From: VGBK01 sp043810615
GTDB lineage: Bacteria; Actinomycetota; Acidimicrobiia; Spongiisociales; UBA11373
Direction of reading: 5' to 3'
NCBI GenBank assembly: GCA_043810615.1
Contig: JBDROA010000123.1
Coordinates: forward strand, 1-21,222
Length of the DNA: 21,222 nt
Shown here: in pieces, positions 1 to 7,742 of the stretch
Layout of the letters: the number at the start of each line of letters is the position of its first letter
Numbering within the stretch: the first letter of the stretch is position 1
The notes under the pieces: model-generated
What the model saw: the letters and a program-made list of their open reading frames with translations, nothing else
The model's database searches: none
Told to the model about the DNA's origin: nothing
Translations under genes and position numbers: made by a program

Positions 1-64
1 CTCCCGCCCGGCGGACGGCGCCGCTCCCCCATCGCCGGCCCGGATCGGGGAGAATGGGCCCGGC

Positions 65-1144
65 ATGACCGCCAGGCTCGTCCTGCCCACCCGCCGCGAG
101 GTCGTGGCCCGCGCCCACGCCGCCGGGCTCCGGGTCGCCGCCGTGCTTCCCTACCACTATCCCCGCCCGCTGCTGCGGGCCCACGGCTTCCACCCCATCG
201 AGCTGTGGGGCCCGCCCGGGGTGCCCCGCGACGAAGGCAGCCGCCACTTCCAGGCGTACACCTGCGACATCGTGGTCCGCGCCACCTCCTTCCTGCTGCG
301 GGGCGGCCTCGCCGCCGTGGACGCCATCGTCATCCCGCACACCTGCGATGCCCTCCAGGGCATGGGGTCGGTGCTCGGCGACTTCGTACGGCCCACCCCG
401 CCGGTCCTCACTCTCTACCTGCCCCGCGACCGTCGGCCGGCAGACCGGGAATTCCTGGTGGCCGAACTGCGCCGGCTGGGCGAGTCGCTAGCGGGGATCT
501 CGGGGATCGTCCCCGATGAAGCCGCCTGGGAAAAGGCCTTCGCCGCCGAAGACGCCGCCGACCGGGCGCTGGCCTCCCTCTACGCCCGCCGGGACGGCCT
601 GGCCGTTACCGACCGCGAGTTCTACACGGTGGTGCGCTCCCGGGAGTTCCTCGCCGCCGAGGACTTCGTGGCGCTCGCCGACGATCTCCCCGGCGGGGAT
701 CCTCCGGGGGGCGTGCCGGTGATGCTGTCGGGAATCGTGCCGGAGCCGCTCGAACTCTTCGACCACCTCGCCGTCATGGGAGCCCGGGTGGTGGCCGACG
801 ATCTGGCGAGTGGTACCCGGCGCCTCTACCCGGTCGAGGACGGGGGCGACCCTCACGAGCGCCTCGCCGCCCGCCTGCTCTCGGGTCCGCCCGACCCTAC
901 CCGAGGCGATCCCATCGCCGCTCGGGCGCGGTGGCTGCAGGAGCAGATGGAGGCGAGTGGGGCCCGGGGCCTCGTGGTCTACGACCCCAAGTTCTGCGAG
1001 CCGGAACTGTTCGACGTGCCCCTGCTCCGCCGCCACCTGGGGGCGGCGGGCTACCCGCTGCTGCACGTCGAGGTGGAGTTGACAGGCGGCCTCAACCAGC
1101 AGACCCTGACTCGCCTGGAGGCCTTCGTGGAGACGCTGCAGTGA
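65..1144 (+). CDS. 2-hydroxyacyl-CoA dehydratase / benzoyl-CoA reductase-type small subunit
   Basis: This 359-residue protein looks like the smaller catalytic subunit (HgdB/FldC/BcrC type) of the radical dehydratase and aryl-CoA reductase superfamily. These enzymes use [4Fe-4S] clusters and one-electron chemistry on CoA thioesters. Three cysteines sit where the family places cluster ligands: Cys67 in YTCD, Cys94 in PHTCD, and Cys311 in DPKFCEPE. The C-terminal stretch ELTGGLNQQTLTRLEAF is also typical. The ATG at 65 gives a full-length N-terminus and has GGGGAG upstream, though at a long spacing. The stop overlaps the GTG of the next gene as GTGA, implying translational coupling. The substrate cannot be told from sequence; either a 2-hydroxyacyl-CoA or an aryl-CoA is possible. 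Family assignment is strong, substrate unknown. Confidence 0.88.
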   Translation: MTARLVLPTRREVVARAHAAGLRVAAVLPYHYPRPLLRAHGFHPIELWGPPGVPRDEGSRHFQAYTCDIVVRATSFLLRGGLAAVDAIVIPHTCDALQGMGSVLGDFVRPTPPVLTLYLPRDRRPADREFLVAELRRLGESLAGISGIVPDEAAWEKAFAAEDAADRALASLYARRDGLAVTDREFYTVVRSREFLAAEDFVALADDLPGGDPPGGVPVMLSGIVPEPLELFDHLAVMGARVVADDLASGTRRLYPVEDGGDPHERLAARLLSGPPDPTRGDPIAARARWLQEQMEASGARGLVVYDPKFCEPELFDVPLLRRHLGAAGYPLLHVEVELTGGLNQQTLTRLEAFVETLQ

Positions 1145-2460
1145 GCCGCCTGGGCCACCTGGTCCACTACCGCCTGGCGGGCCGGGCCGGCCTGCGCCTG
1201 CAGCGGCGGCGCGACGAGCGGCGGATGGCCCGGCGCCCGGCCGACCCCGATCGCCCCCTGCAGCCGCCGCTGCGCAGCGTCTTCCGCATGCGCGAGATGA
1301 TGTCCCGCCACTACCTAGAGGGGCGCTACGTGGAGGGAGTGCGCCCCGTGGCCTGGGTAACCAGCGGCGCCCCCACCGAGGTCCTCACCTCGCTCGGCTT
1401 CTTCGTGATCTACCCCGAGAACCACGCCGCCCTGTGCGGGGCCCGCCGCCGGGCGCAGCGGCTGTGCGAGGCCGCCGAGGATGCCGGCTACTCCCGGGAC
1501 ATCTGCTCGTACGCCCGCACCGACATCGGAGCCCTGCTCTCGGGCCAGACCCCGGTCGGCCGGCTGCCGCGCCCCGACCTGCTCCTCTGCTGCACCAACA
1601 TCTGCCAGACGGTGCTCTACTGGTACCGGGTGCTGGCCGACCACTTCGGCTGCCCTCTGGTGCTGGTGGACACCCCCTTCCAGTACCAGGAAGAGGCGCA
1701 GCCCCACCAGGTGGCCTACGTCCGGCGCCAGTTGGAGGAGATCGTGCCGGTGGCGGAGCGAGTCGCCGGCCGGGCCTTCTCGGAGCAGCGCTTCGCCGAC
1801 GTGATCGCCCGGGCCAAGGAGGCCAGCGAGACCTGGCTGGAGATCCTCGAGCGCGCCCGGCACCGCCCCTCTCCGCTCACCGCCTTCGACGCGTTCACCC
1901 ACCTCGGCCCCATCGTGAACCTGCGGGGCGAGGAAGCCACCACCGCCTACTACCGGGCGATGCTCGCCGAGGTCGACCGGCGCATCGCCGCCGGAGTGGG
2001 GGCGGTGAAGGAGGAGCGCCATCGGGTGCTGTGGGACAACCTGCCCATCTGGTACCGCATCGGTCCCCTGTCGCAGTGGCTGGCCGCCCGCGGGGTCAAC
2101 GTGGTCGGTTCCACCTACGCCCACGCGTGGGGGGAGTTGGCCCCGCTGATGGACCCGGCCCACCCCTTCGCCTCCATGGCCCGGGTCTACCTGCATCCCA
2201 TCTTGAACCGCTCGGCCGGCCAGAAGCTCGAAGCGATGCGACGCATGGTCCGGGACTACTCCGCCGACGGGGTCATCCTCCACTCCGACCGCTCCTGCAA
2301 GCCCTATTCGCTCGGGCAGATCGACCAGCGCGACCGCCTGGTCAACCAGGTGGGGGTGCCCGCCCTGCTGCTCGACGCCGACCACAACGACCCCCGGGCC
2401 TTCGCCGAGGAGCAGGCGACCGGCCGGCTCGAGGCCTTCGTGGAGATGATGGGCGGATGA
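1141..2460 (+). CDS. 2-hydroxyacyl-CoA dehydratase / benzoyl-CoA reductase-type large subunit
   Basis: This 439-residue protein is the partner subunit (BcrB/FldB/HgdA type). Candidate cluster cysteines are Cys122 in DICSYARTDIG, Cys155 in CCTNICQTVL and Cys386 in HSDRSCKPYSLGQ; the last motif is a hallmark of this subunit. VDTPF after the second cysteine is also typical. The frame stays open upstream to 931, but the GTG at 1141 is the natural start: it overlaps the preceding stop and gives an N-terminus of normal length. The stop overlaps the ATG of the activator gene as ATGA, so three proteins are made from one coupled message. The motifs resemble BcrB more than HgdA, but I cannot separate dehydratase from reductase by eye. 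No CoA-transferase or electron-transfer flavoprotein gene lies in view. Confidence 0.88.
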   Translation: MSRLGHLVHYRLAGRAGLRLQRRRDERRMARRPADPDRPLQPPLRSVFRMREMMSRHYLEGRYVEGVRPVAWVTSGAPTEVLTSLGFFVIYPENHAALCGARRRAQRLCEAAEDAGYSRDICSYARTDIGALLSGQTPVGRLPRPDLLLCCTNICQTVLYWYRVLADHFGCPLVLVDTPFQYQEEAQPHQVAYVRRQLEEIVPVAERVAGRAFSEQRFADVIARAKEASETWLEILERARHRPSPLTAFDAFTHLGPIVNLRGEEATTAYYRAMLAEVDRRIAAGVGAVKEERHRVLWDNLPIWYRIGPLSQWLAARGVNVVGSTYAHAWGELAPLMDPAHPFASMARVYLHPILNRSAGQKLEAMRRMVRDYSADGVILHSDRSCKPYSLGQIDQRDRLVNQVGVPALLLDADHNDPRAFAEEQATGRLEAFVEMMGG

Positions 2461-3230
2461 GGGCGCCGGCCGCCTTCGGAGTGGACGCCGGATCCACCAC
2501 CTGCAAAGTGGTGGCCGTGGACGCCGGCGGCGAACTGGTCGCGTCCCGGCTCGAGGCAACCCGGCCCCGCCTGGAAGAGCAGGCCGCCGCCCTGGTCGGC
2601 GCGCTCTGCGCCGATCTGGGGCTCGACGGCCCACCGCCGGTGGCGGCCACCGGCTACGGGCGGCAACTGGTCCGGGAGGCCTCCCGCCGCGTGACCGAGA
2701 TCACCTGCCACGCTCGCGGCGCCTTCCGGGCGCTGGGGCACGGCGGCACCCTGGTGGACATCGGGGGGCAGGACGCCAAGGCCATCCGCATCGGCCCCGA
2801 CGGGCGCCCACTGGACTTCGCCATGAACGACAAATGCGCCGCCGGCACCGGCCGCTTCCTGGAGCACACCGCCGCCCGCCTCGGCGTCGCGGTCGCCGAC
2901 CTGGGGGCCCGGGCATTGGCGGCTACCGGAGAAGAGCGCATCTCCTCGACGTGCACCGTGTTCGCCGAGTCGGAGATCGTCTCGCTCATCGGCCGGGGTG
3001 CCGACCTCGACGCCATCATCCGGGGCCTGCACCGCTCCCTCATAGGGCGCATCGTGGCCATGGCCCGCACCGTCGGCCTGGCCCCGCCGCTCATCCTGTC
3101 GGGCGGGGTGGCACTCAACCCGGGGGTACGGGTGATGATGGAGGAGGCCACCGGCATGCCGGTGCTCCTGCCTCCCCACCCCCAACTGATGGGGGCCTAC
3201 GGGGCGGCGCTGCTGGCCCTGCGGGGGTGA
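2457..3230 (+). CDS. Activator ATPase of 2-hydroxyacyl-CoA dehydratase (HgdC/BcrD family)
   Basis: This 257-residue protein belongs to the ASKHA-fold activators (HgdC, FldI, BcrA/BcrD). Such proteins form homodimers bridged by one [4Fe-4S] cluster and use ATP to inject a high-energy electron into the dehydratase or reductase. The first phosphate-binding loop is DAGSTT at residues 10-15. The cluster cysteines are Cys127 in NDKCAAGTGRF and Cys166 in SSTCTVFAESE. VDIGGQDAK and LSGGVALNPG are the other nucleotide-site motifs. The length matches the usual 255-270 residues. The ATG overlaps the large-subunit stop, so catalytic subunits and activator are co-produced. BCR-type reductases have two activator-like subunits while dehydratases have one; a single copy here leans towards a dehydratase or a simpler reductase, which is inference. 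Confidence 0.92.
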   Translation: MRAPAAFGVDAGSTTCKVVAVDAGGELVASRLEATRPRLEEQAAALVGALCADLGLDGPPPVAATGYGRQLVREASRRVTEITCHARGAFRALGHGGTLVDIGGQDAKAIRIGPDGRPLDFAMNDKCAAGTGRFLEHTAARLGVAVADLGARALAATGEERISSTCTVFAESEIVSLIGRGADLDAIIRGLHRSLIGRIVAMARTVGLAPPLILSGGVALNPGVRVMMEEATGMPVLLPPHPQLMGAYGAALLALRG

Positions 3231-3332
3231 GGGCCCCCAACCCCGACCCCACCCCGGAGGCGAGTCGGCTGTCGGCCGATCCCCTGGTGGCGGCGGACTG
3301 CCGGCCCGCGAGCCGCACCCCGCCCAGCAGGC

Positions 3333-3662
3333 TCAGTCCTGGTGGAACACTTCTTCCATGGAGGCCCACCACTCCCCCGGCCGGCGCCCGTCGACCGGCA
3401 CCTGCATCTGCTGCATGATGCCGTACCACTCCTGCATACGCGGGGCCGCGTCCAGTCGCCGCATACGCTCGTCGTACTCCTCCTCGGGCCCGGTGTACTC
3501 GTAGTAGGCGAACATGGTGCCCTGGAAGTGGAAGATGGAGTAGTTGACGATGCCCGCGGCACGAATGGCCTCCTCGATCTCCGGCCAGATCCTGCGGTGG
3601 TATCGCGTGTACTCCTCGTAGGCCTCGGGTTTCAGGCCGAGGACCGCCCCGACTCGTCGCAT
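3333..3662 (-). CDS. rhaM: L-rhamnose mutarotase (RhaM/YiiL) family protein
   Basis: This 109-residue protein matches the RhaM family (about 104 residues in E. coli), small dimeric cytoplasmic enzymes that interconvert anomers of L-rhamnose or, in relatives, L-fucose. The active-site pair aligns exactly with E. coli numbering: Tyr18 and His22 in EEYTRYHRRIWPE. The C-terminal MEEVFHQD also matches the family. GAGGAGGG lies about 6 bases before the ATG, so translation can start independently of the decayed gene in front of it. It is the last gene of the minus-strand operon, after the dehydrogenase and the broken FAH gene. That context suggests a non-phosphorylative 6-deoxysugar pathway. Whether the sugar is rhamnose, fucose or another cannot be decided from sequence. 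Confidence 0.88.
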   Translation of the reverse strand: MRRVGAVLGLKPEAYEEYTRYHRRIWPEIEEAIRAAGIVNYSIFHFQGTMFAYYEYTGPEEEYDERMRRLDAAPRMQEWYGIMQQMQVPVDGRRPGEWWASMEEVFHQD

Positions 3663-3970
3663 TGCGCTCCCTCCTCGGTCATCACGACCCGACGTATCTC
3701 GCCCCGGCCCTCAGTCCCGCACTCGACCACATCCCCGGCTTCCCGGTACACCGGCGGGTCCATCCCCAGCCCGATCCCGGCCGGGGTGCCGGTGCTCCGG
3801 TCGCCCGGGCGTGACCGTGGTAACCGCGCCCACACAGATAACCTTGCCCGCTCGTCGTAGTCCTGCCCGAACCCCGAGACATCCCGCCTCACCCCGTCCT
3901 GCTGCGCACCCGGTTTCTCGCCACCGGGGGACCCGAACGGGCACAGCCTCTCACCCCCCGTGCCGCTCAT
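3663..3970 (-). pseudogene. Remnant of a fumarylacetoacetate hydrolase family gene
   Basis: Four FAH-family blocks occur in order but in three reading frames. Block 1 (3970-3851) reads like the N-terminus: FGSPGGEKPG, then VRRDVSGFGQDYDE. Block 2 (3848-3828), shifted, reads GKVICVG. Block 3 (about 3822-3790), shifted again, reads YHGHARATGAP, matching the family NYxDHAxExGxP. Block 4 (3796-3683), back in the first frame, reads STGTPAGIGLG, then PPVYREAGDVVECG, the standard C-terminus. About 100 codons remain of a usual 280-290, so the metal-binding and catalytic core is missing. The ATG still overlaps the stop of the preceding dehydrogenase (ATGA), showing this was once a coupled operon member. 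In L-fucose and L-rhamnose pathways this family hydrolyses 2,4-diketo-3-deoxyaldonates. No active enzyme is expected. Confidence 0.85.
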
Positions 3971-4752
3971 ACCAGCAACACTCCGCCGTCCAGGGGCACC
4001 GCCTGCCCGGTGATGAACCCGGCCTCGTCACTGCACAGGTACAGGGCCAGGTGGGCGACTTCCTCCGGCCGGGCCATACGGCCCATAGGTTGATAGCGCG
4101 CCAGGGCCTCCATCATCTCGCTCTCGCGGCCCGGGTAGTTCGCATGCAGGAAGCCGTCCACCAGTGGGGTGTGCACCCGAGCCGGGCAGATGCAGTTGCA
4201 GCGCACGTTCTGGGCCAGGTAGTCGATCGCCACCGATTTGGTCATCGTCAGCACCGCACCCTTCGTCATCGAGTAGGCAAACCGGTCTGCCACCCCGATG
4301 AGCGAGGCGATCGACGCCAAGTTGAGGATGACCCCCCCGCCGGCCTCGATCAGCACGGGCAGCGCCGCCTTCGTGCACAGGTACACACCCTTGACGTTGA
4401 CCCGGTACAGCCGATCGAAGTCCTCTTCGCTGGTGTCGGCAGCCCGGCCCACGTGGCCGATCCCGGCATTGTTCACCAGGATGCGCAGAGCGCCGAAGCG
4501 CCGCCCGACTGCGGCTAGGGCTGCGGCGACCTGCTCCCCATCGGTGACGTCGCAGGCCAGAGGCTCGACGTCGGCACCGTACCCGCGCGCTTCGATGGCT
4601 ACCCGGCCGGCGGCGTCCACATCGAGGTCCAGCACCGCCACGCGAGCGCCCTGGCGGGCAAAGCCCAGCACGATGCTTCGACCGATCCCCGAGCCGCCGC
4701 CGGTGACCACCGCCACCTTGCCGTCCAGACGGAATGGGGGTCTATCGCTCAT
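3967..4752 (-). CDS. SDR family oxidoreductase, probable 2-keto-3-deoxyaldonate dehydrogenase
   Basis: A 261-residue classical short-chain dehydrogenase. It has the nucleotide loop TGGGSGIG (17-24), NNAG (95-98), and catalytic Ser147, Tyr160 and Lys164 in the YSMTK context. Asp42 at the end of the second strand favours NAD(H). The C-terminal region, with CPARVHTPLVDGF and YLCSDEAGFITGQAVPLDGG, resembles dehydrogenases that sit beside FAH and mutarotase genes in L-fucose/L-rhamnose clusters, where they oxidise 2-keto-3-deoxy-L-fuconate or -rhamnonate at C4. The frame stays open upstream to 4884, but the ATG at 4752 has GGAGG about 8 bases before it and gives a normal N-terminus. An 88-base gap separates it from the HAD gene. 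SDR assignment is secure; the substrate is inferred from neighbours. Confidence 0.85.
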   Translation of the reverse strand: MSDRPPFRLDGKVAVVTGGGSGIGRSIVLGFARQGARVAVLDLDVDAAGRVAIEARGYGADVEPLACDVTDGEQVAAALAAVGRRFGALRILVNNAGIGHVGRAADTSEEDFDRLYRVNVKGVYLCTKAALPVLIEAGGGVILNLASIASLIGVADRFAYSMTKGAVLTMTKSVAIDYLAQNVRCNCICPARVHTPLVDGFLHANYPGRESEMMEALARYQPMGRMARPEEVAHLALYLCSDEAGFITGQAVPLDGGVLLV

Positions 4753-4840
4753 GCCTGAATCCTCCGAGCGATGACCAGGCCAGGGGGCGCCGCCCACCCC
4801 GGCACCGACCCGCCACCTCTCTGCCACCGGCTGGGCCCGG

Positions 4841-5671
4841 TCACCGGGCACCTCCGGGGGCCGCAGGAGGCTCCGGAGGCACACCCCTGCGGTCGGACGC
4901 CGCCGCGATGACCGCCTCCACGACGGAGAGCGTCACCCAGCCCTCCGGAGCCCCGGGAAGCGTGGTGCCCAGAATGTGCACGGGGTGCTGCTCGTCGCCC
5001 AGGGAATCCACGACCAGGGCCGCCCCGGTGAAGTCCTCACCGGCCGTCGGGGCGCTGATCGTGATCACCGTGGGACAAGAGGCGGACAGAGAGGCGAGAA
5101 GGCCCTGGCGCGAGTCCTCCACCACACAGACCTCACCGGCAGAGCGCCTGAGCTCCGCGAGGGCCAGCAGGTAGATGTCGGGGGCGGGCTTCTTGTGCTC
5201 GACGATGTCCCCGGCGAACACGCGTACTCCCTGGGCCAGATCCGTCGGAAAGACGTGCTCGACGATGGCCAGCACCGTCTCCTCACCGGCCGTGGAAGCG
5301 ACGGCGATCTGCCATCCCGCAGCCCCTGCTTCTGCAGCCAGCCGGGCCACTCCCGGCCTGGCGGGAAGCCGCCCATCGACGACCAGTTCACGGAAGATCT
5401 CCGTCTTCCGCCGGTGCCAGGAAGCCACCAGCGCCCTCTGCTCTGCCGCAAGCTCGGGGAAGCCGTGCGCGGCCGCCCAATCACGGTCGGAGAAGAGCGA
5501 TAGCAGCCGCTCCTTGCCACCGGCGATATGCAGCAAGCCGGCGTACTGCTCGAGGGACCACTGCCGGTCCAGGCCGAGTTCGCCGAAGAGCCGGTTGAAG
5601 GCGACCAGGTGCCCATCCCACTCCGTGTCGGCCAGGACGCCGTCGCAGTCGAAGATCAGCGCCCGGTTCAA
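4841..5671 (-). CDS. HAD-superfamily sugar-phosphate phosphatase, CbbY-like
   Basis: This 276-residue protein belongs to HAD subfamily IA and resembles CbbY, which removes phosphate from xylulose-1,5-bisphosphate, and related sugar-phosphate phosphatases. Motif I is FDCDGVLADTE with Asp8 as nucleophile and Asp10 as acid/base. IAGGKERLL matches the CbbY cap signature. Motif II is VASTAGEE, motif III HKKPAPDIY, and motif IV VVEDSRQG. Length is normal apart from a Pro/Gly-rich tail. The start is TTG at 5671, overlapping the aldolase stop as TTGA; no ATG fits the start of motif I. In this operon it could clear a dead-end sugar bisphosphate made by the kinase or aldolase, or take part directly in the pathway; both are inference. 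Confidence 0.85.
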   Translation of the reverse strand: MNRALIFDCDGVLADTEWDGHLVAFNRLFGELGLDRQWSLEQYAGLLHIAGGKERLLSLFSDRDWAAAHGFPELAAEQRALVASWHRRKTEIFRELVVDGRLPARPGVARLAAEAGAAGWQIAVASTAGEETVLAIVEHVFPTDLAQGVRVFAGDIVEHKKPAPDIYLLALAELRRSAGEVCVVEDSRQGLLASLSASCPTVITISAPTAGEDFTGAALVVDSLGDEQHPVHILGTTLPGAPEGWVTLSVVEAVIAAASDRRGVPPEPPAAPGGAR

Positions 5672-6528
5672 CCGGCCTTCCCCGCCGATCCGAAGGTAGA
5701 GATGTGCTCTCGGGCCACGGCCGCCACCGCCACTTCGACCTCCTCGAAGAACTGCGGCGGATCCCAGTGATCCTGCTCCTGCGCCCGTGTCAGATGGTGC
5801 CGGCCGGACTTCAGGTAGGCCTCCTTGATGGCGGTGGATACGTTGGTCTTGGCGCAGCCCCGGGCCACCAGATCGCGGAAGTCCTCCCCGGTCAGGCCGG
5901 TGCCGCCGTGGAGCACCTGCGGTATCCCGGTTGCCTCGACGAGAGCGGTGATGCGCTCCCGGCTCAGCCGAGGGGCTGCGAGGTAGCGCCCGTGTGCCGT
6001 CCCTATCGCCGGGGCGAACAGGTCCACCCCGGTCTCGGCGACGAACCGGGCCAACTGCTCAACGGGGTAGCGCACCCCTTCCTCGTCGGAGCCGACGCCG
6101 TCCTCGACCCCCGCGATCCCTTCGATCTCGCTCTCCACCGAAGCGCCGTGACGGCGAGCCTCGGCGACCACTTCCCGGGTCTGGGCCAGCGCCTCGTCGA
6201 ACGAGAGCCCCGAAGCGTCGAACAGGAGGGAGTCGAACCCCGCCCGCAGCGCTTCGGTGATCACGGCGCGATCGGGACAATGGTCGAGATGAAGCGATGC
6301 CGGTACGCCCACTGCAGAGGCCCGGTCCAAGAAGAGAGCGCGGAGATAGGCAGCGCCGAGGACGCGCACCGTCTTCACCGATGCCTGGACGATCACCGGA
6401 GACCGCAGTTCCTCGGCGGCCCGCAGCACCCCGCGCAGGCTGAAGTCATCGAAGATGTTGAAAGCCGGCACCGAGTAGCGCTCGGCAAAGGCGGCACCGA
6501 CCAGATCCAGCGTCGCCGCCATCGTCAT
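5668..6528 (-). CDS. Class II (zinc-dependent) fructose-bisphosphate/tagatose-bisphosphate-type aldolase
   Basis: A 286-residue class II aldolase of the FbaA/GatY/KbaY family, which makes or cleaves ketose phosphates to dihydroxyacetone phosphate and an aldehyde. Asp82 (general acid) and His83 (zinc ligand) lie in LHLDHC. Further zinc/phosphate-site motifs are VESEIEGIAG (131-140), IGTAHGRY with His179, and VLHGGTG with His207. The length is typical of GatY/KbaY and short FBA enzymes. It overlaps the transaldolase stop by four bases (ATGA); an alternative ATG lies two codons downstream. LFDASGLSF stands where housekeeping enzymes usually read MxDGS, so the phosphate acceptor could be a different ketose phosphate, but that is speculative. 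Confidence 0.88.
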   Translation of the reverse strand: MTMAATLDLVGAAFAERYSVPAFNIFDDFSLRGVLRAAEELRSPVIVQASVKTVRVLGAAYLRALFLDRASAVGVPASLHLDHCPDRAVITEALRAGFDSLLFDASGLSFDEALAQTREVVAEARRHGASVESEIEGIAGVEDGVGSDEEGVRYPVEQLARFVAETGVDLFAPAIGTAHGRYLAAPRLSRERITALVEATGIPQVLHGGTGLTGEDFRDLVARGCAKTNVSTAIKEAYLKSGRHHLTRAQEQDHWDPPQFFEEVEVAVAAVAREHISTFGSAGKAG

Positions 6529-7724
6529 GGTCGGCCGGTTGTCGCCAATCGGGCGGCCACATACTCCTCGAGGCCAGAGGCCGACTTCGAGAACTCCGCC
6601 ACCGTATACAGGGTGGCCGGGTGCGAGTCGAACTGGTCCACCGACATCCCGTTCGGTTCGTAGGACTGCAGGCCGTAGGGGGTCTGCAGGATCCGGGCCA
6701 TCGACGCGGCAGGGACGTCCTGATCGATGGCGTCGGCCCGGAAGTCCAGGGCATCACCCATTTGGAACATGGGCGTCAAGCCGTACGGGGGCAGCGTGTA
6801 GACGATGTTGCCGCCGGCCACCTCTTCGACATCCCAGAAGGCGGCGCGTCCCGCCACCACGGGGCCGGGCCGCACCGAGCAGAGGAGCAACTTGCTGGGA
6901 AACCCCCCGTCCGCCAGCAGCCGGTAGGCACGCTTGAACACGGCGAGGCCGAACCACTTCTTGTCGGCGGGAGAGAGGTCGACCCCGTAAGCCTCGGCCT
7001 GCTCGTCGAGCACCGGACGCTCGGTGAGGCGAGCCAGCATCAGGGTGATGACCGCCCGCCAGCGCTTGGTGTCCACGCCGTTCCTGGCCGCCAGGGCGAG
7101 GCCCTCCACCGCCACCTTCGCTACCGCCATCACCTGGGGGACGGTGAAGCACGTGGTGGTGTTCGTGGGAATCCCCTCGGCGGTCACCGCCCGGAGCACG
7201 TCGACTCCCTGAGCGCTCGCCGGGACCTTCACCATCACGTTCGGGGCCAGCGCCCGGATCTCGCGGGCCTGGCGGATCATCTCTTCGGTCTCGGTGAAGA
7301 GCCGCGGGTCGAGTTGCCCCGACACATAGCCGTAGCGCCCTTCGGAGGCTTCCCATAGTCCGCGGAAGGCCTCGGCGCCGCGCTGGATGACCTCCTTGTA
7401 GAGCAGCCAGGCCAGCGCCTTGGCGTCGAGATCAGGATTCTCGGCGGCCAGCGCGTCGATGCGGGGGTTCCACCGCTCAGGCGCCTGCTTGACGGCCGTC
7501 AGCGAGAGGGGCGGGTTGGTGGTGCAGCCGCGGAAGCTCCCCGGCTTGCCGTCGCCCAGGTCGTTGAGGCGGTCCAGTTGGGCGTGCAGTTCTCCTTTCC
7601 GGGAATCGGGCGCTGCCCCCACCATCTCGTCGCGCCACGCTTCGAAGACAAGCGGGGACGAGTCCCACCAGATCTCCGCATGAGGGTTCGTCGCCTGAAG
7701 GCGGTCGATGGGACTGCTGTTCAT
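6525..7724 (-). CDS. tal: Transaldolase family protein
   Basis: This protein has 399 residues. TTNPPLSL (68-75) corresponds to the substrate-loop motif VTxNPS of transaldolases, and Lys166 in NVMVKVPAS is the Schiff-base lysine on the barrel strand. The classical role is transfer of a dihydroxyacetone unit between ketose and aldose phosphates in the pentose phosphate pathway. It is longer than both E. coli-type (about 317) and short fructose-6-phosphate aldolase-type (about 220) enzymes, with an extended C-terminus. AAGGAG lies 9 bases before the ATG. It starts 18 bases after the kinase stop and overlaps the aldolase start. Location in a dedicated operon suggests a catabolic role, perhaps on a non-standard ketose phosphate, rather than the housekeeping enzyme. 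Confidence 0.87.
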   Translation of the reverse strand: MNSSPIDRLQATNPHAEIWWDSSPLVFEAWRDEMVGAAPDSRKGELHAQLDRLNDLGDGKPGSFRGCTTNPPLSLTAVKQAPERWNPRIDALAAENPDLDAKALAWLLYKEVIQRGAEAFRGLWEASEGRYGYVSGQLDPRLFTETEEMIRQAREIRALAPNVMVKVPASAQGVDVLRAVTAEGIPTNTTTCFTVPQVMAVAKVAVEGLALAARNGVDTKRWRAVITLMLARLTERPVLDEQAEAYGVDLSPADKKWFGLAVFKRAYRLLADGGFPSKLLLCSVRPGPVVAGRAAFWDVEEVAGGNIVYTLPPYGLTPMFQMGDALDFRADAIDQDVPAASMARILQTPYGLQSYEPNGMSVDQFDSHPATLYTVAEFSKSASGLEEYVAARLATTGRP

Positions 7725-7742
7725 CTGAGGTATCTCCTTGAC

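Noticed and set aside
1..64. Possible promoter before the first gene
   Set aside because: GC-rich with no TANNNT or other convincing element; too little upstream sequence is available.
931..1140. N-terminal extension of the large dehydratase subunit
   Set aside because: Overlaps the small-subunit gene and reads low-complexity Gly/Arg/Pro; GTG 1141 with the GTGA overlap is the better start.
1315..2634. A 439-codon open frame on the minus strand
   Set aside because: Antisense to the dehydratase large subunit and activator, both of which carry clear family motifs; composition is typical of antisense frames at high GC.
3264..3280. Hairpin TCGGC/GCCGA between the activator and mutarotase genes as a terminator
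   Set aside because: Only a 5-base stem without a T-run; expected by chance at this GC content.
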